A stretch of 9,061 nucleotides of DNA, from NCBI GenBank assembly GCA_964620095.1, contig CAZUGT010000341.1, positions 1 to 9,061 on the forward strand, written 5' to 3'. The position numbers were made by a program, and so were the translations under genes. The stretch is from JAJDXO01 sp964620095. Lineage in GTDB: Bacteria; Pseudomonadota; Alphaproteobacteria; Rhodospirillales; UBA2165. The notes below the pieces were generated by a model that did no database searches, was not told where the DNA came from, and worked only from the letters and a program-made list of their open reading frames with translations. Positions 1 through 7,115 of this stretch are shown piece by piece (position 1 is the first letter of the stretch; every line of letters begins with the position of its first letter).

Positions 1-677
1 ACGAGCCACACCACGTGGGTCAGGCTGGGAGTCTCCCATACGAGCGCGGCCGGAATAGCGGAATAGATCACGTTGAACACGTACAGGTACGCCACGATGG
101 TGAGCGGCGAGTCGGTACGGGCCAGGACCTTGATGAACAGCATGGTCGCGCCGTATCCGACCGCGGAGCAGACGACGATCATCGAGCCGGTGGAAACCGC
201 CTGGAACCCTGGTCTCAGAATGATCCATGCGCCGAAGAGGCCCGTCAGCACCGCCGTCCAGCGTCGCGCATCGGCCTTCTCGCCGAGAAACACCACGGCC
301 CCGATGGTGACGAAGATGGCGGCCAGGCAGTTCAGGGCGAGCGCCTGCGCCAGCGGCACCACCGTGATCGCGTAGTACCAGGCCCCGGTGCTGATCGTGG
401 CGATCGCCCCGCGAATTCCGTGCAGGCGCAGGCGCAGGCGCGAGGTCGCGAACGTGTTGCCGATCCCGACCCGCAGGATCCAGGGCGCGATCGCCAGGAG
501 CGCGAACGCGTAGCGCAGGAAGATGATCTCGGCGGTCGGCAGGTCGCGACCCAGCAGGCGTATGAACACCAGCGTCGCGGTGGCGAGCAGCGTGCCGCCC
601 GCCATGAGCAGGATTCCGCGCGAGTTGTCCGTGGTACGAGTGCGTACCCAGTCGAGCGTGCTGTGGATGATGCGCAC
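1..677 (-). CDS. EamA/DMT-family membrane transporter, C-terminus cut by window edge
   Basis: This is an inner-membrane transporter of the drug/metabolite (EamA, ten-helix) superfamily. Members export amino acids, purines or other small metabolites; the substrate cannot be read here. The minus frame is open to the window edge. Counting from the GTG at 677-675, about 225 residues are visible, with seven hydrophobic segments near residues 21-43, 47-69, 90-108, 113-133, 141-156, 164-185 and 192-214. Family-like motifs are FLRYAFALLAI (TM2), YYAITVVPLAQALAL (TM3-4) and VVFLGEKADARRW ending the first EamA repeat; the second repeat is incomplete. The start is doubtful. Coding-like composition continues upstream to about 716, but the first ATG/GTG/TTG met is this GTG, which has no clear ribosome site. 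An ATT at 722-720 is the other option. It lies on the same strand 151 bases after the ABC operon. Family assignment is firm; start and substrate are not. Confidence 0.5.
   Translation of the reverse strand, partial: MRIIHSTLDWVRTRTTDNSRGILLMAGGTLLATATLVFIRLLGRDLPTAEIIFLRYAFALLAIAPWILRVGIGNTFATSRLRLRLHGIRGAIATISTGAWYYAITVVPLAQALALNCLAAIFVTIGAVVFLGEKADARRWTAVLTGLFGAWIILRPGFQAVSTGSMIVVCSAVGYGATMLFIKVLARTDSPLTIVAYLYVFNVIYSAIPAALVWETPSLTHVVWL
423..440. repeat. Three tandem copies of a 6-bp unit inside the EamA gene
   Basis: The plus-strand unit caggcg occurs three times in a row without mismatch. On the coding (minus) strand it encodes alternating Leu-Arg in the loop between TM2 and TM3. The unit length is a multiple of three, so slippage would add or remove Leu-Arg pairs without shifting the frame. 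Confidence 0.5.
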
Positions 678-722
678 CGGTTCGGTTTCGCCGGGGCGCC
701 GGTAGAGGCGCCATCGTGCAAT

Positions 723-828
723 GGTGTGACCGGAAATGGTGGTTACTAGAGAGATTATTGCCGTACGGTAGCTGTTACGCCAGGGAAATGTGGTATTTCG
801 GTCAATTGGGTAGTCTCGGACATCGTGA
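723..828. other. AT-richer spacer between the ABC operon and the EamA gene
   Basis: Hand counts give about 48% G+C for 721-780 and again for 781-840, against 65-67% in samples of the neighbouring EamA gene. I see no convincing intrinsic terminator after the ATPase stop: there is no stem followed by a T run. I see no well-spaced promoter for the EamA gene, only an isolated TTGACC-like hexamer on the minus strand near 801-806. The EamA frame stays open through the whole spacer but has no ATG, GTG or TTG in it. Confidence 0.5.
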
Positions 829-2481
829 TCAGTTGGCTTGACTGGCGGGCGGCGGGACCGCCTCCAGCAAGGCGCGGGTGTAGGGATTTCGGTCTGGATT
901 ATCGGCATCGTCTCGATGGAAAGCGTCTACCAGCTTGCCGCGCTGCATGACGCAGATCCGGTGTGCAAGCTGGCGGACGAGATTCAGGTCATGGGTGATG
1001 AACAGACACGCGGTGCCGGTTTGCTGCTGCAAATTCACCAGGAGATCGACGACCGAGGCCTGAACCGACACATCCAGGGAGGCGGTGATTTCATCGCAAA
1101 TCACAAGTTCCGGCTCGGCGGCGAAGGCTCGGGCGATCGCTACGCGTTGTTTTTCGCCACCCGACAACTGATGCGGAAATCGATCGGCGTATTCGGCCGG
1201 CAGGCCGACTTTCTGCAAAAGCTCCGTAACACGTTTCAAACGCTGCCCCGATGATACGATGTCATAGAGTTTCAGGGGCCGCGAGAGTATCTGACGCACC
1301 CTCTGTCGTGGGTTGAGCGAAGCATCGGGGTGTTGGAAAACGATCTGTACCGCACGGCGGTACATGCGGTCGATCTCGGCGAGACTCGAATAGCTTTGAT
1401 CGCCGAAGCGCACGGTGCCGTCGAATTTCTGCAAACCTGACAGAACCTTGGCCACTGTGGATTTGCCCGAGCCGGATTCTCCGACCAACCCGACAAGTTC
1501 GCCCTTCCGGACCTCGAGGTTGATATCGTGTGCGCCGACGTGGGTCGGTTTGGGGGCCAACAACTGCCCGATCCGCGACTGGCGCCCGAATTCGACAGTG
1601 ACGGCCTCCGCCGACATTAGCGCGGGTGCCCCAGGCGGCGGTTCCACCGCCCCTAACCAGTGCTTCGGGTCGGGGACGGCGCCAAGCAGTGCTCTTGTGT
1701 AGTCATTGCGGGGTGATTGAAAAACCTCGGCGCGCGGTCCGCTCTCGACGATCTCGCCCGAATTGAGGACCGACACAACGTCGGCCACACGGGAAACTAG
1801 GCCCAGGTCATGGGAGATGTAGAGCGCCGAAATCGATGTCTCGTCCTGGAGTTGTTTGAACAACTCCAAAACCTGCTGCGCGGTGATGACATCAAGGGCA
1901 GTGGTCGGCTCGTCAAAGATGATCAGTTCTGGATTGCAAGCAAAGGCGGTGGCGATGACCACCCTTTGCTTTTCCCCTCCGGACGCCTCGTGCGGGTAAC
2001 GACGCAGCATGTCCCTCGGTTTCGCGATGCCCGTGCGCGCCAGCGCCGCTTCGCATTCTTCCAGAGCCTCCAGCGACGTCAAGCCTCGATGGCGGATCAA
2101 GACTTCCGAGAGTTGCTCGCCCAGGCGCATCGCGGGGTTGAGCGAGGTTGACGGGTCCTGAAAGACCATGCTGATCCGCCGCCCTCTGATCTCGAGGATT
2201 TGCGGTAGTGTCCGGTCGCGCAGGCTTTCCCCCGACAGCAGAAGCTTGCCATCGTTCTCGACCGCGTTCTCCGGAAGATATCTCATGATCGCCCAGGCCA
2301 GAGACGACTTCCCGGAACCCGACTCGCCCACTAGGCCGTGGATCTGGCCTTGCGCCACGCGAAGGTCGATGTTCTTGAGGGCCTGGAGTGGACCGGACAG
2401 CGTATCGTAGCTCAGGGTATAGCCGGAAACCTCGAGGACAGGGGTGTCCGCACCAGCGCGTAGTGTGCTGTTGCCCGCCAC
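829..2481 (-). CDS. Peptide-type ABC importer ATPase, two fused ATPase domains (DppD-DppF-like)
   Basis: This protein powers the importer by ATP hydrolysis at the cytoplasmic face of the two permeases. It carries two complete nucleotide-binding domains, so it replaces the usual DppD/DppF pair, as GsiA- and YejF-type proteins do. From the GTG at 2481 (550 aa), domain 1 has Walker A GESGSGKS at about 52-59, signature SGGEK at 167-171, Walker B DE at 190-191 and switch His at 224. Domain 2 has Walker A at 334-341, LSGGEK at 439-444, DE at 463-464 and His at 497. Both end in the peptide-importer tail motif (NDYTRALL, NPYTRALL). Walker B 2 continues DEITASLD, where DEP is usual. The GTG lies one base after the permease stop, which suggests translational coupling. 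An in-frame ATG at 2523 inside the permease gene is the alternative. Sampled G+C is 50-60%, lower than both flanks. Confidence 0.5.
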   Translation of the reverse strand: MAGNSTLRAGADTPVLEVSGYTLSYDTLSGPLQALKNIDLRVAQGQIHGLVGESGSGKSSLAWAIMRYLPENAVENDGKLLLSGESLRDRTLPQILEIRGRRISMVFQDPSTSLNPAMRLGEQLSEVLIRHRGLTSLEALEECEAALARTGIAKPRDMLRRYPHEASGGEKQRVVIATAFACNPELIIFDEPTTALDVITAQQVLELFKQLQDETSISALYISHDLGLVSRVADVVSVLNSGEIVESGPRAEVFQSPRNDYTRALLGAVPDPKHWLGAVEPPPGAPALMSAEAVTVEFGRQSRIGQLLAPKPTHVGAHDINLEVRKGELVGLVGESGSGKSTVAKVLSGLQKFDGTVRFGDQSYSSLAEIDRMYRRAVQIVFQHPDASLNPRQRVRQILSRPLKLYDIVSSGQRLKRVTELLQKVGLPAEYADRFPHQLSGGEKQRVAIARAFAAEPELVICDEITASLDVSVQASVVDLLVNLQQQTGTACLFITHDLNLVRQLAHRICVMQRGKLVDAFHRDDADNPDRNPYTRALLEAVPPPASQAN

Positions 2482-2482
2482 C

Positions 2483-3301
2483 TCAGTGGCTTCGCCTTGG
2501 GTCAAATCTGTCGCGCAGTGCATCGCCGAACAGGTTGAAACCCATGGCCGCCATGGCAATCGCGACGCCTGGCACGGCCACGGTCCAGGCGTTTCGGAAC
2601 ATGAACTGTCGCGCTTCGGCGACCATCAGGCCCCATTCGGTCGAGGGCGGCTGCGCGCCCAGTCCGAGGAAGCCCAGCGTGGCGCCGATCATGATGGCAA
2701 AAGCCACGCGGATGGTGGATTCGACGATGATCGGTCCGAGCGCGTTGGGCAGCACCTCGCGCAGGACGATGTAGTGCGACGGCTCGCCTCGCGCGACGGC
2801 GGCGAGCACATATTCTCGAGTCCGGATCGACAACACCGAGCTGCGCGCGATCCGCGCCATTCCCGGGGTAAAGGCAATGGCGACCGCCAGCATCGCCTGT
2901 CCCATGCCGCCACCGAGAAAGGTGACGATGAGCAGCGTGAACAGCAGTTCGGGCACCGCCAGCAACCCGTCGAGGATGCGCATGATGACGCTGTCGAGCC
3001 ATCCGCCCGCAGTACCGGCGACCACCCCGATCAGGCTGCCTGCGCCCACGCCCAGAAGCGTGGCGCCAATTCCAAAGAAAACGGTCGACGGTGCGCCGTT
3101 CAAGAGGCGTGACAGCAGATCGCGGCCGAATTGATCGGTGCCCAGCCAATGCGCGGCCGAAGGGCCCTGCAGACGGGCGATTGGGTGGAAGGCCTGAGGA
3201 TCGTAGGGCGCCAGGAACGGCCCGAAGAAAGCCGCCCCCAGAACGATCACCAAGAAACCAAGCCCCGTCATGCCTGCCGCCGTTCGGAAGGCTCTAGGCA
3301 T
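2483..3301 (-). CDS. Peptide-type ABC importer permease, DppC/OppC-like
   Basis: This is the second inner-membrane permease subunit of the importer (272 aa, usual family length). The N-terminus has the OppC_N layout: one helix (about 11-32) ending in FLAPYDP, then HWLGTDQFGRDLLSRLL, a hallmark of this subunit. The core helices follow. The cytoplasmic EAA-type loop that docks on the ATPase is visible as EYVLAAVARG...LPNALGP. The ATG overlaps the last codons of the upstream permease by 8 bases and is preceded by an AGGTG ribosome-binding sequence 4 bases away. The next gene's GTG start follows its stop after one base, so all three genes should be co-translated. The substrate cannot be predicted from this subunit. 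Confidence 0.5.
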   Translation of the reverse strand: MPRAFRTAAGMTGLGFLVIVLGAAFFGPFLAPYDPQAFHPIARLQGPSAAHWLGTDQFGRDLLSRLLNGAPSTVFFGIGATLLGVGAGSLIGVVAGTAGGWLDSVIMRILDGLLAVPELLFTLLIVTFLGGGMGQAMLAVAIAFTPGMARIARSSVLSIRTREYVLAAVARGEPSHYIVLREVLPNALGPIIVESTIRVAFAIMIGATLGFLGLGAQPPSTEWGLMVAEARQFMFRNAWTVAVPGVAIAMAAMGFNLFGDALRDRFDPRRSH

Positions 3302-4244
3302 AGCGCACCTGCGGATCGAGCAAGGCGATCACGATATCCGACAGCAGGTTCGAAAGCGCATAAACCGTCGCGAGAAGCAGGGTGATTGCCTGGATCACCG
3401 GAAGATCGCGATTCTCCAATGCCAGGATCAGCAGCCGCCCAAGCCCGGGCCAGGCGAAAATCTCCTCGACCACGATGATCCCGCCCAGGAGATAGCCGAT
3501 ATCGAGCGAGATGACCGCCACCGCGGGCGCCAGAGAGTTGGGCAGTGCATGGCGGCGGATTACGCGGCGTTCGCTCAGCCCCTTCAGCCGTGCCGCGCGG
3601 ATGTAGTCGCTTGACAGAACCTCGGACATCTCCGACCGAACCTGGCGCGAGATATGTGCCATCAGGATCAGGCCGAGCGTGGCCGCCGGCAAAACCACAT
3701 GCGACGCAAAACCGCCCAGGCTTTCGCCCACGGCGACAAACCCACCTGCTGGCAGAAGCCCAAGTGCCGGGGCGGCAAGAAATACGAGCAGCAGCGTTGC
3801 GGTAACGAACTCCGGCATCGATGCGCCGATGTAGGAAAAGATACCGATGATCAGATCGGCTACGGTCCCTCGTTTAATGGCAGCCAGAACGCCCAGCGGG
3901 ATTGCGATGATGATGACCGATACCAGCGCCGTCACCGCCAGCGATGCGGAATTCCAGAACGCATCGCCAACTACGTCCGCCACCGGCAACGACAGGCGTA
4001 GCGATTGGCCGAAATCGCCGCGCAACACGCCGCCGACCCAGTCGGCATATTGAATGTACCAGGGCCGGTCGAGGCCGAGTCTGCGTTCCATCGCAGCCAC
4101 GGCCTCTTCCGTACCGTACTCGCCCAGAATCATCACGGCGGCGTTTCCCGGCAGGATCATCGTGATCGCGAAGACCGCGAAAGTCACGACGAAAAGGACC
4201 AGGATTACCGCAAGAATACGCCGGACGAGATAGCCTGGTGTCAC
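3294..4244 (-). CDS. Peptide-type ABC importer permease, DppB/OppB-like
   Basis: This is the first inner-membrane permease subunit (316 aa, normal for the family). It starts YLVRRILAVILVLFVVTFAVF, the usual first helix with its basic start, followed by the periplasmic segment LGLDRPWYIQYADWVGGVLRGDFGQS typical of DppB/OppB/GsiC. The EAA loop is DYIRAARLKGLSERRVIRRH followed by ALPN, and the C-terminus carries EEIFAWPGLGRLL, also a family hallmark. The start codon is GTG (4244-4242). It lies in the left unit of a 25-bp tandem duplication whose other unit contains an out-of-frame copy of the same start. An AGGA 13 bases upstream is formed by the junction of the two units. The gene follows the binding-protein gene after 31 bases and overlaps the next permease by 8 bases. 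Confidence 0.5.
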   Translation of the reverse strand: MTPGYLVRRILAVILVLFVVTFAVFAITMILPGNAAVMILGEYGTEEAVAAMERRLGLDRPWYIQYADWVGGVLRGDFGQSLRLSLPVADVVGDAFWNSASLAVTALVSVIIIAIPLGVLAAIKRGTVADLIIGIFSYIGASMPEFVTATLLLVFLAAPALGLLPAGGFVAVGESLGGFASHVVLPAATLGLILMAHISRQVRSEMSEVLSSDYIRAARLKGLSERRVIRRHALPNSLAPAVAVISLDIGYLLGGIIVVEEIFAWPGLGRLLILALENRDLPVIQAITLLLATVYALSNLLSDIVIALLDPQVRYA

Positions 4245-4283
4245 GTGTGGTTACTCGTCCTGGTGTCACGCGCGGTCACTCGT
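4234..4283. repeat. 25-bp imperfect tandem duplication at the binding-protein/permease junction
   Basis: Units 4234-4258 and 4259-4283 are adjacent and match at 22 of 25 positions. All three differences are T in the left unit against C in the right unit. The right unit covers the stop codon of the binding-protein gene (TGA, 4278-4276) and a GTG at 4269-4267. The left unit contains the functional permease GTG at 4244. Because 25 is not a multiple of three, the two GTGs are in different frames. Confidence 0.5.
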
Positions 4284-5817
4284 CGAGCCAGACGTTTTCC
4301 AGATAGAAATACCGGTTAATCGGATTCAACGTGTAGCCCTGCACGTTCTCCTTGCTGGCCGTCAGCACGTCCTCGTAGAACGCGATGATGTAGGGCAGTT
4401 CGGCGAGCATCAGCTCCTGAGCCTTGGCATAGGCATCGGCGCGCTCGGCTTCGATTGTCGTCGAACGCCCCGCCTGTATCAGAGCGTCGAACTTGTCGTT
4501 CATCCAGCCCGTATCCTCGTAAGAGGCATTCGAGGTCAGAAGCAGGTTGAAAGTTGCGTCTTCGGTCGGCTGCATTCCCCAGTAGGCCATGTAAAAGCCA
4601 CCCTTGCGCCAGACGTTGGCGAGATAGGTGTCGTGCGGCATGGTCTCGACATTGATGTCGAAGCCCGCGGGCAACGCCATCTGCTTGATCGCGATCGCCA
4701 CCTGCGCGCGGATCGCGGGTCGGTTCGAGGCAACGAGATCGAGCTTGAGGCCATCGGGATAGCCGGCCTCGGCCAGAAGCGCCTTCGCCTTTTCGGGATC
4801 GTAGGCCTTCTCGGGCGTGTCGATGCGGAACTTGAACTCCGGCGACAGAATGTTGTCGTGCGCGGGCCGGCCGAGACCCTCCAGCACGAGGTCGACCAGA
4901 AGCTGGCGATCAATTGAATAGGCCAGCGCCTCACGCACCTTCAGATTGTCGAATGGCGGCTGGTCAAAACGCATCACCACGTTCACGTAGCGACCCGAGG
5001 GCACCCGCAATGCATTGATCCCCGGCGCGCTGGCAATGCGCTCGTAGTCGGCCTGCTGCACCAGGAGCATTACGTCGATGTCGCCGGACAGGAAGTTCGT
5101 GGTTTCCGCTGCCAGATCCGGAAACAGGTGCATCTCTACGGCGTCGAGATAGGGCTTGCCCTCAATGAAGTAGTCGTCGTTGCGCACCAATCGCGTGATC
5201 CGTGCGCTGTCATAGCTTTCCATCCTGAACGGTCCGGTGCCGTTCACGACCGTATCGAGTTTCGCATGATCGCCGGCCAGCGCTTCTTCGGACAGGATCC
5301 GCGCGTTTGCGTGGGCGGTCGACGTCGGGAAGTCGGCAAAGGGTGTCTTGAGGCTGAACTTCACCGTCAGGTCGTCGATTGCCTCGACGTTGTCGATCAT
5401 GTTCAGGACCGAGGCAGCCGAGGCCGGGATGTCGGGATTCAGGATCGCCTCGTAGGTGGCCACCACGTCCGAGGCCGTCGCGGGCGTCCCATCATGGAAT
5501 TTCACGCCTTCGCGCAGGTGAAAGGTGAATTCCGTGGCATCAGGGCTGCCTTCCCAGCTTTCGGCCAGGTCGGGCATCGGTTGGCTGTCGGGGCCGATCC
5601 GTGTCAGGCCGGAATAGGCCATGTCGATTACCGGGTATTCAGCAGGTCCGGACAGCGACAGCACATTCAGAGTTGCGATCCGGGTGGAATGGCTGATCTT
5701 GAGCGTCCCGCCCATTTTCGGATCGCCTTGAGCCGCGCCCAGGGTGGGCACCGCCAGCGCCAGCGTCAGCGCCATACCCAGAAGCGCGCTGCGACGTGGG
5801 ATATTGTAGAACGACAT
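4276..5817 (-). CDS. Periplasmic solute-binding protein, family 5 (peptide/opine/nickel type)
   Basis: This protein captures the substrate in the periplasm and delivers it to the permease pair. It is 513 aa, usual for the SBP_bac_5 family. Residues 1 to about 29 form a signal peptide: a twin arginine (PRRSALLG, residues 7-14), a hydrophobic stretch and a cleavage region near LGAAQ. The RR pair is compatible with Tat export, but Sec cannot be excluded. Family hallmarks follow: GGTLKIS at the mature N-terminus, then LAESWEGS, FTFHLREGVKFHDGTP and SDVVATYEAIL; later come NGTGPFRMESYD and VREALAYSIDRQLLVDLVLEGLG. No lipobox cysteine is present, so it should be soluble. A consensus ribosome site lies 6 bases before the ATG and a hairpin lies further upstream. 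The gene sits between the M24-like hydrolase and the permeases. The ligand is unknown; di- or oligopeptides, amides or other peptide-like compounds fit the family. Confidence 0.5.
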   Translation of the reverse strand: MSFYNIPRRSALLGMALTLALAVPTLGAAQGDPKMGGTLKISHSTRIATLNVLSLSGPAEYPVIDMAYSGLTRIGPDSQPMPDLAESWEGSPDATEFTFHLREGVKFHDGTPATASDVVATYEAILNPDIPASAASVLNMIDNVEAIDDLTVKFSLKTPFADFPTSTAHANARILSEEALAGDHAKLDTVVNGTGPFRMESYDSARITRLVRNDDYFIEGKPYLDAVEMHLFPDLAAETTNFLSGDIDVMLLVQQADYERIASAPGINALRVPSGRYVNVVMRFDQPPFDNLKVREALAYSIDRQLLVDLVLEGLGRPAHDNILSPEFKFRIDTPEKAYDPEKAKALLAEAGYPDGLKLDLVASNRPAIRAQVAIAIKQMALPAGFDINVETMPHDTYLANVWRKGGFYMAYWGMQPTEDATFNLLLTSNASYEDTGWMNDKFDALIQAGRSTTIEAERADAYAKAQELMLAELPYIIAFYEDVLTASKENVQGYTLNPINRYFYLENVWLDE

Positions 5818-5823
5818 TTGCTA

Positions 5824-5831
5824 TCCTCCTT
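5824..5831 (-). promoter_or_regulatory. Strong ribosome-binding site of the solute-binding protein gene
   Basis: On the minus strand AAGGAGGA, a near-perfect Shine-Dalgarno sequence, lies 6 bases before the ATG at 5817. It is the best ribosome site in the operon, in keeping with the large excess of binding protein over membrane subunits usual in such importers. Confidence 0.5.
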
Positions 5832-5837
5832 GTTGTC

Positions 5838-5856
5838 GTCCGGCATTGGTCCGGAC
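5838..5856 (-). promoter_or_regulatory. Intercistronic GC hairpin upstream of the binding-protein gene
   Basis: On the minus strand GTCCGG (5856-5851) and CCGGAC (5843-5838) form a perfect 6-bp stem around a 7-base loop. It falls in the 57-base gap between the M24-like gene and the binding-protein gene, and ends 6 bases before the ribosome site. No T run follows, so it is not a standard terminator. Hairpins in this position often protect the 5' end of the abundant binding-protein message after processing, but that role is inferred here. The right arm also forms a 10-bp palindrome (5848-5857). Confidence 0.5.
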
Positions 5857-5874
5857 CGTTCGTTGATCGTTGCG

Positions 5875-7053
5875 TCAGCGTACCACCGTCAATTCACCGG
5901 GCAGTCCAGTCAGCACCTCGGGCGCGCCTTCGGTCACCAGAAGGGTGTGTCCGACGCCCATCGCATAGCCTGTGTCGCTGTCCCCAATCATGACATGATA
6001 GAACAACGTCATCCCGGGCACGCAGACAGTTGCATTGCCCGAATAGATCATCGGCGGCACATCCATGCTGGTCGGGGAAAAGGTGCAGCCCACCGAGTAA
6101 CCGGTCGCTCCGTAGCGGTGCCTTTTGTAGCCGCCTTCGTCGAGCCCCTTGGCATGCACGTCGAATATCTCGCCGAGTGTCGTTCCGGGGCGCGCGATTT
6201 CGGTCATTCGATGCAGCGTTTCCCGGGCGACATCGTACATCCTGCGGTGCGCCGCCGGCACCTCGCCGAACAGGATTGTCCATTCCGTTTTCACGTTGTA
6301 GCGGCGATAGGCAACCGGATATTCCACGAGGATCTGGTCTTGTGCCTCTATCCGCCGAGGCTCCGACACTCCACGCCCGTAGATCGCGCGCGGCCCGGAA
6401 TTGAACAGCGGCGGATTCGGCGGCATATCCGCGCCATCCCGCAGGATCGAGGTCAGATAGGCCGCCTTGATTTCACTATCCAGAACGCCAGGGCGTGACG
6501 CCGTGATGACGGCCTCCAAGGATCGGTCGAGGATTTCCGCCGCTTTGCGGGTATAGGCGATTTCAGCCGGTGACTTGATCAGCCGAAGCCTGCGGAGCAG
6601 GTGGTCGTCATCGACCAGCGTGCACCAGCCATTCAGGGCACTCTGCACACGCCAGAGATTCCATCCGGTCAGGCCGTGGGTGTTCAACTCGATCCCGATG
6701 CGCCCGCCCTTCAGGCCGAGCTCTTCCAGAATGGACTTCAGATCCATCGCCGGATTGGCGTCGTCCGCATCCCACCAGATCCGGATGTCCTCGATGGTGC
6801 TGGTCTGTCGCGCCTGAATCAGATCCGGGCGGCGGGTCAACAGCACGATCGGGCGATCGTTTGCAGTGACCACGGCGCATTGAAAAAAGACGTAGCCCCC
6901 AGTGTCGTAGCCGGTAAGCCAGAAATGGCTTTCCTGGGCAAAGACAAGCATCGCGTCCAGGCCGCGACACAGGAGCTCGGACCTGAGACGTGCCTGCCGT
7001 GACAGATGCTCTTCCCGTGGGAACGGAAGGGCTGCACCCGCCTCGGTTGACAT
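5875..7053 (-). CDS. M24-fold (pita-bread) hydrolase, ectoine hydrolase/creatinase-like, metal ligands not conserved
   Basis: This is a 392-aa cytoplasmic protein with the two-domain layout of the aminopeptidase P/creatinase family. The N-terminal domain (about 15-155) contains HFWLTGYDTGGY. The C-terminal pita-bread domain (about 160-390) starts at KSPAEIAYTRKAAEI and ends LLVTEGAPEVLTGLP. Aligning by motif, the five usual metal ligands D, D, H, E, E correspond to E244, K255, Y319, H353 and G368. The TR after the second Asp reads EW. Classical metallo-aminopeptidase activity is therefore unlikely. The closest pattern I recall is DoeA (ectoine hydrolase), which has similar substitutions, but the substrate here is not established. 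The start ATG at 7053 is preferred because AAGGGGG lies 9 bases upstream; an ATG at 7062 directly abuts that sequence. It is the first gene of the importer operon, so it probably processes the imported compound. Confidence 0.5.
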   Translation of the reverse strand: MSTEAGAALPFPREEHLSRQARLRSELLCRGLDAMLVFAQESHFWLTGYDTGGYVFFQCAVVTANDRPIVLLTRRPDLIQARQTSTIEDIRIWWDADDANPAMDLKSILEELGLKGGRIGIELNTHGLTGWNLWRVQSALNGWCTLVDDDHLLRRLRLIKSPAEIAYTRKAAEILDRSLEAVITASRPGVLDSEIKAAYLTSILRDGADMPPNPPLFNSGPRAIYGRGVSEPRRIEAQDQILVEYPVAYRRYNVKTEWTILFGEVPAAHRRMYDVARETLHRMTEIARPGTTLGEIFDVHAKGLDEGGYKRHRYGATGYSVGCTFSPTSMDVPPMIYSGNATVCVPGMTLFYHVMIGDSDTGYAMGVGHTLLVTEGAPEVLTGLPGELTVVR

Positions 7054-7087
7054 ACCTCGCATCCCCCTTGTTCGTCGCCTGATTTCT

Positions 7088-7115
7088 TTGAAAAAAGTCT
7101 GTGAGATAGTATACC
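7088..7115 (+). promoter_or_regulatory. Candidate sigma70 promoter for the M81 gene
   Basis: TTGAAA (7088-7093) and TATACC (7110-7115) are separated by 16 bases and would start transcription near 7122, about 43 bases before the M81 ATG. The fit is moderate and was judged by eye. The -10 overlaps the candidate -10 of the opposite strand. Confidence 0.5.
7108..7113 (-). promoter_or_regulatory. Candidate -10 element for the hydrolase/importer operon
   Basis: On the minus strand the hexamer reads TATACT, a good -10 match, about 55 bases upstream of the M24-like start at 7053. No good -35 is seen at the usual distance, so an activator or another sigma factor may be needed, or the match is chance. 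A perfect 8-bp palindrome (GACATGTC, 7129-7136) lies where a -35 or an operator would be expected. Confidence 0.5.

Noticed and set aside
332..721. 129-codon minus-strand frame starting with TTG at 721
   Set aside because: It is one frame off the EamA coding frame, full of Arg and Ser, and has no membrane segments.
15..749. 244-codon plus-strand open frame and overlapping small frames at the left end
   Set aside because: The minus strand encodes a clear multi-helix EamA protein here; the plus frames are charged, low-complexity shadows.
723..828. Intrinsic terminator or promoter between the ATPase and EamA genes
   Set aside because: Only very short inverted repeats and an isolated TTGACC-like hexamer were found, with no T run and no correctly spaced -10.
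2444..3149. Plus-strand 222-codon and minus-strand 215-codon frames over the DppC-like gene
   Set aside because: Both overlap the conserved permease in other frames and lack family features.
3874..4269. 131-codon minus-strand frame from the duplicated GTG
   Set aside because: It is out of frame with the permease and exists only because the start site was duplicated; noted as a consequence of the repeat, not as a gene.
5128..6498. 456-codon plus-strand open frame across the binding-protein and M24-like genes
   Set aside because: It is antisense to two firmly recognised genes, crosses their boundary, and has a composition (rich in Arg, His, Gly) typical of a shadow of GC-rich coding DNA.
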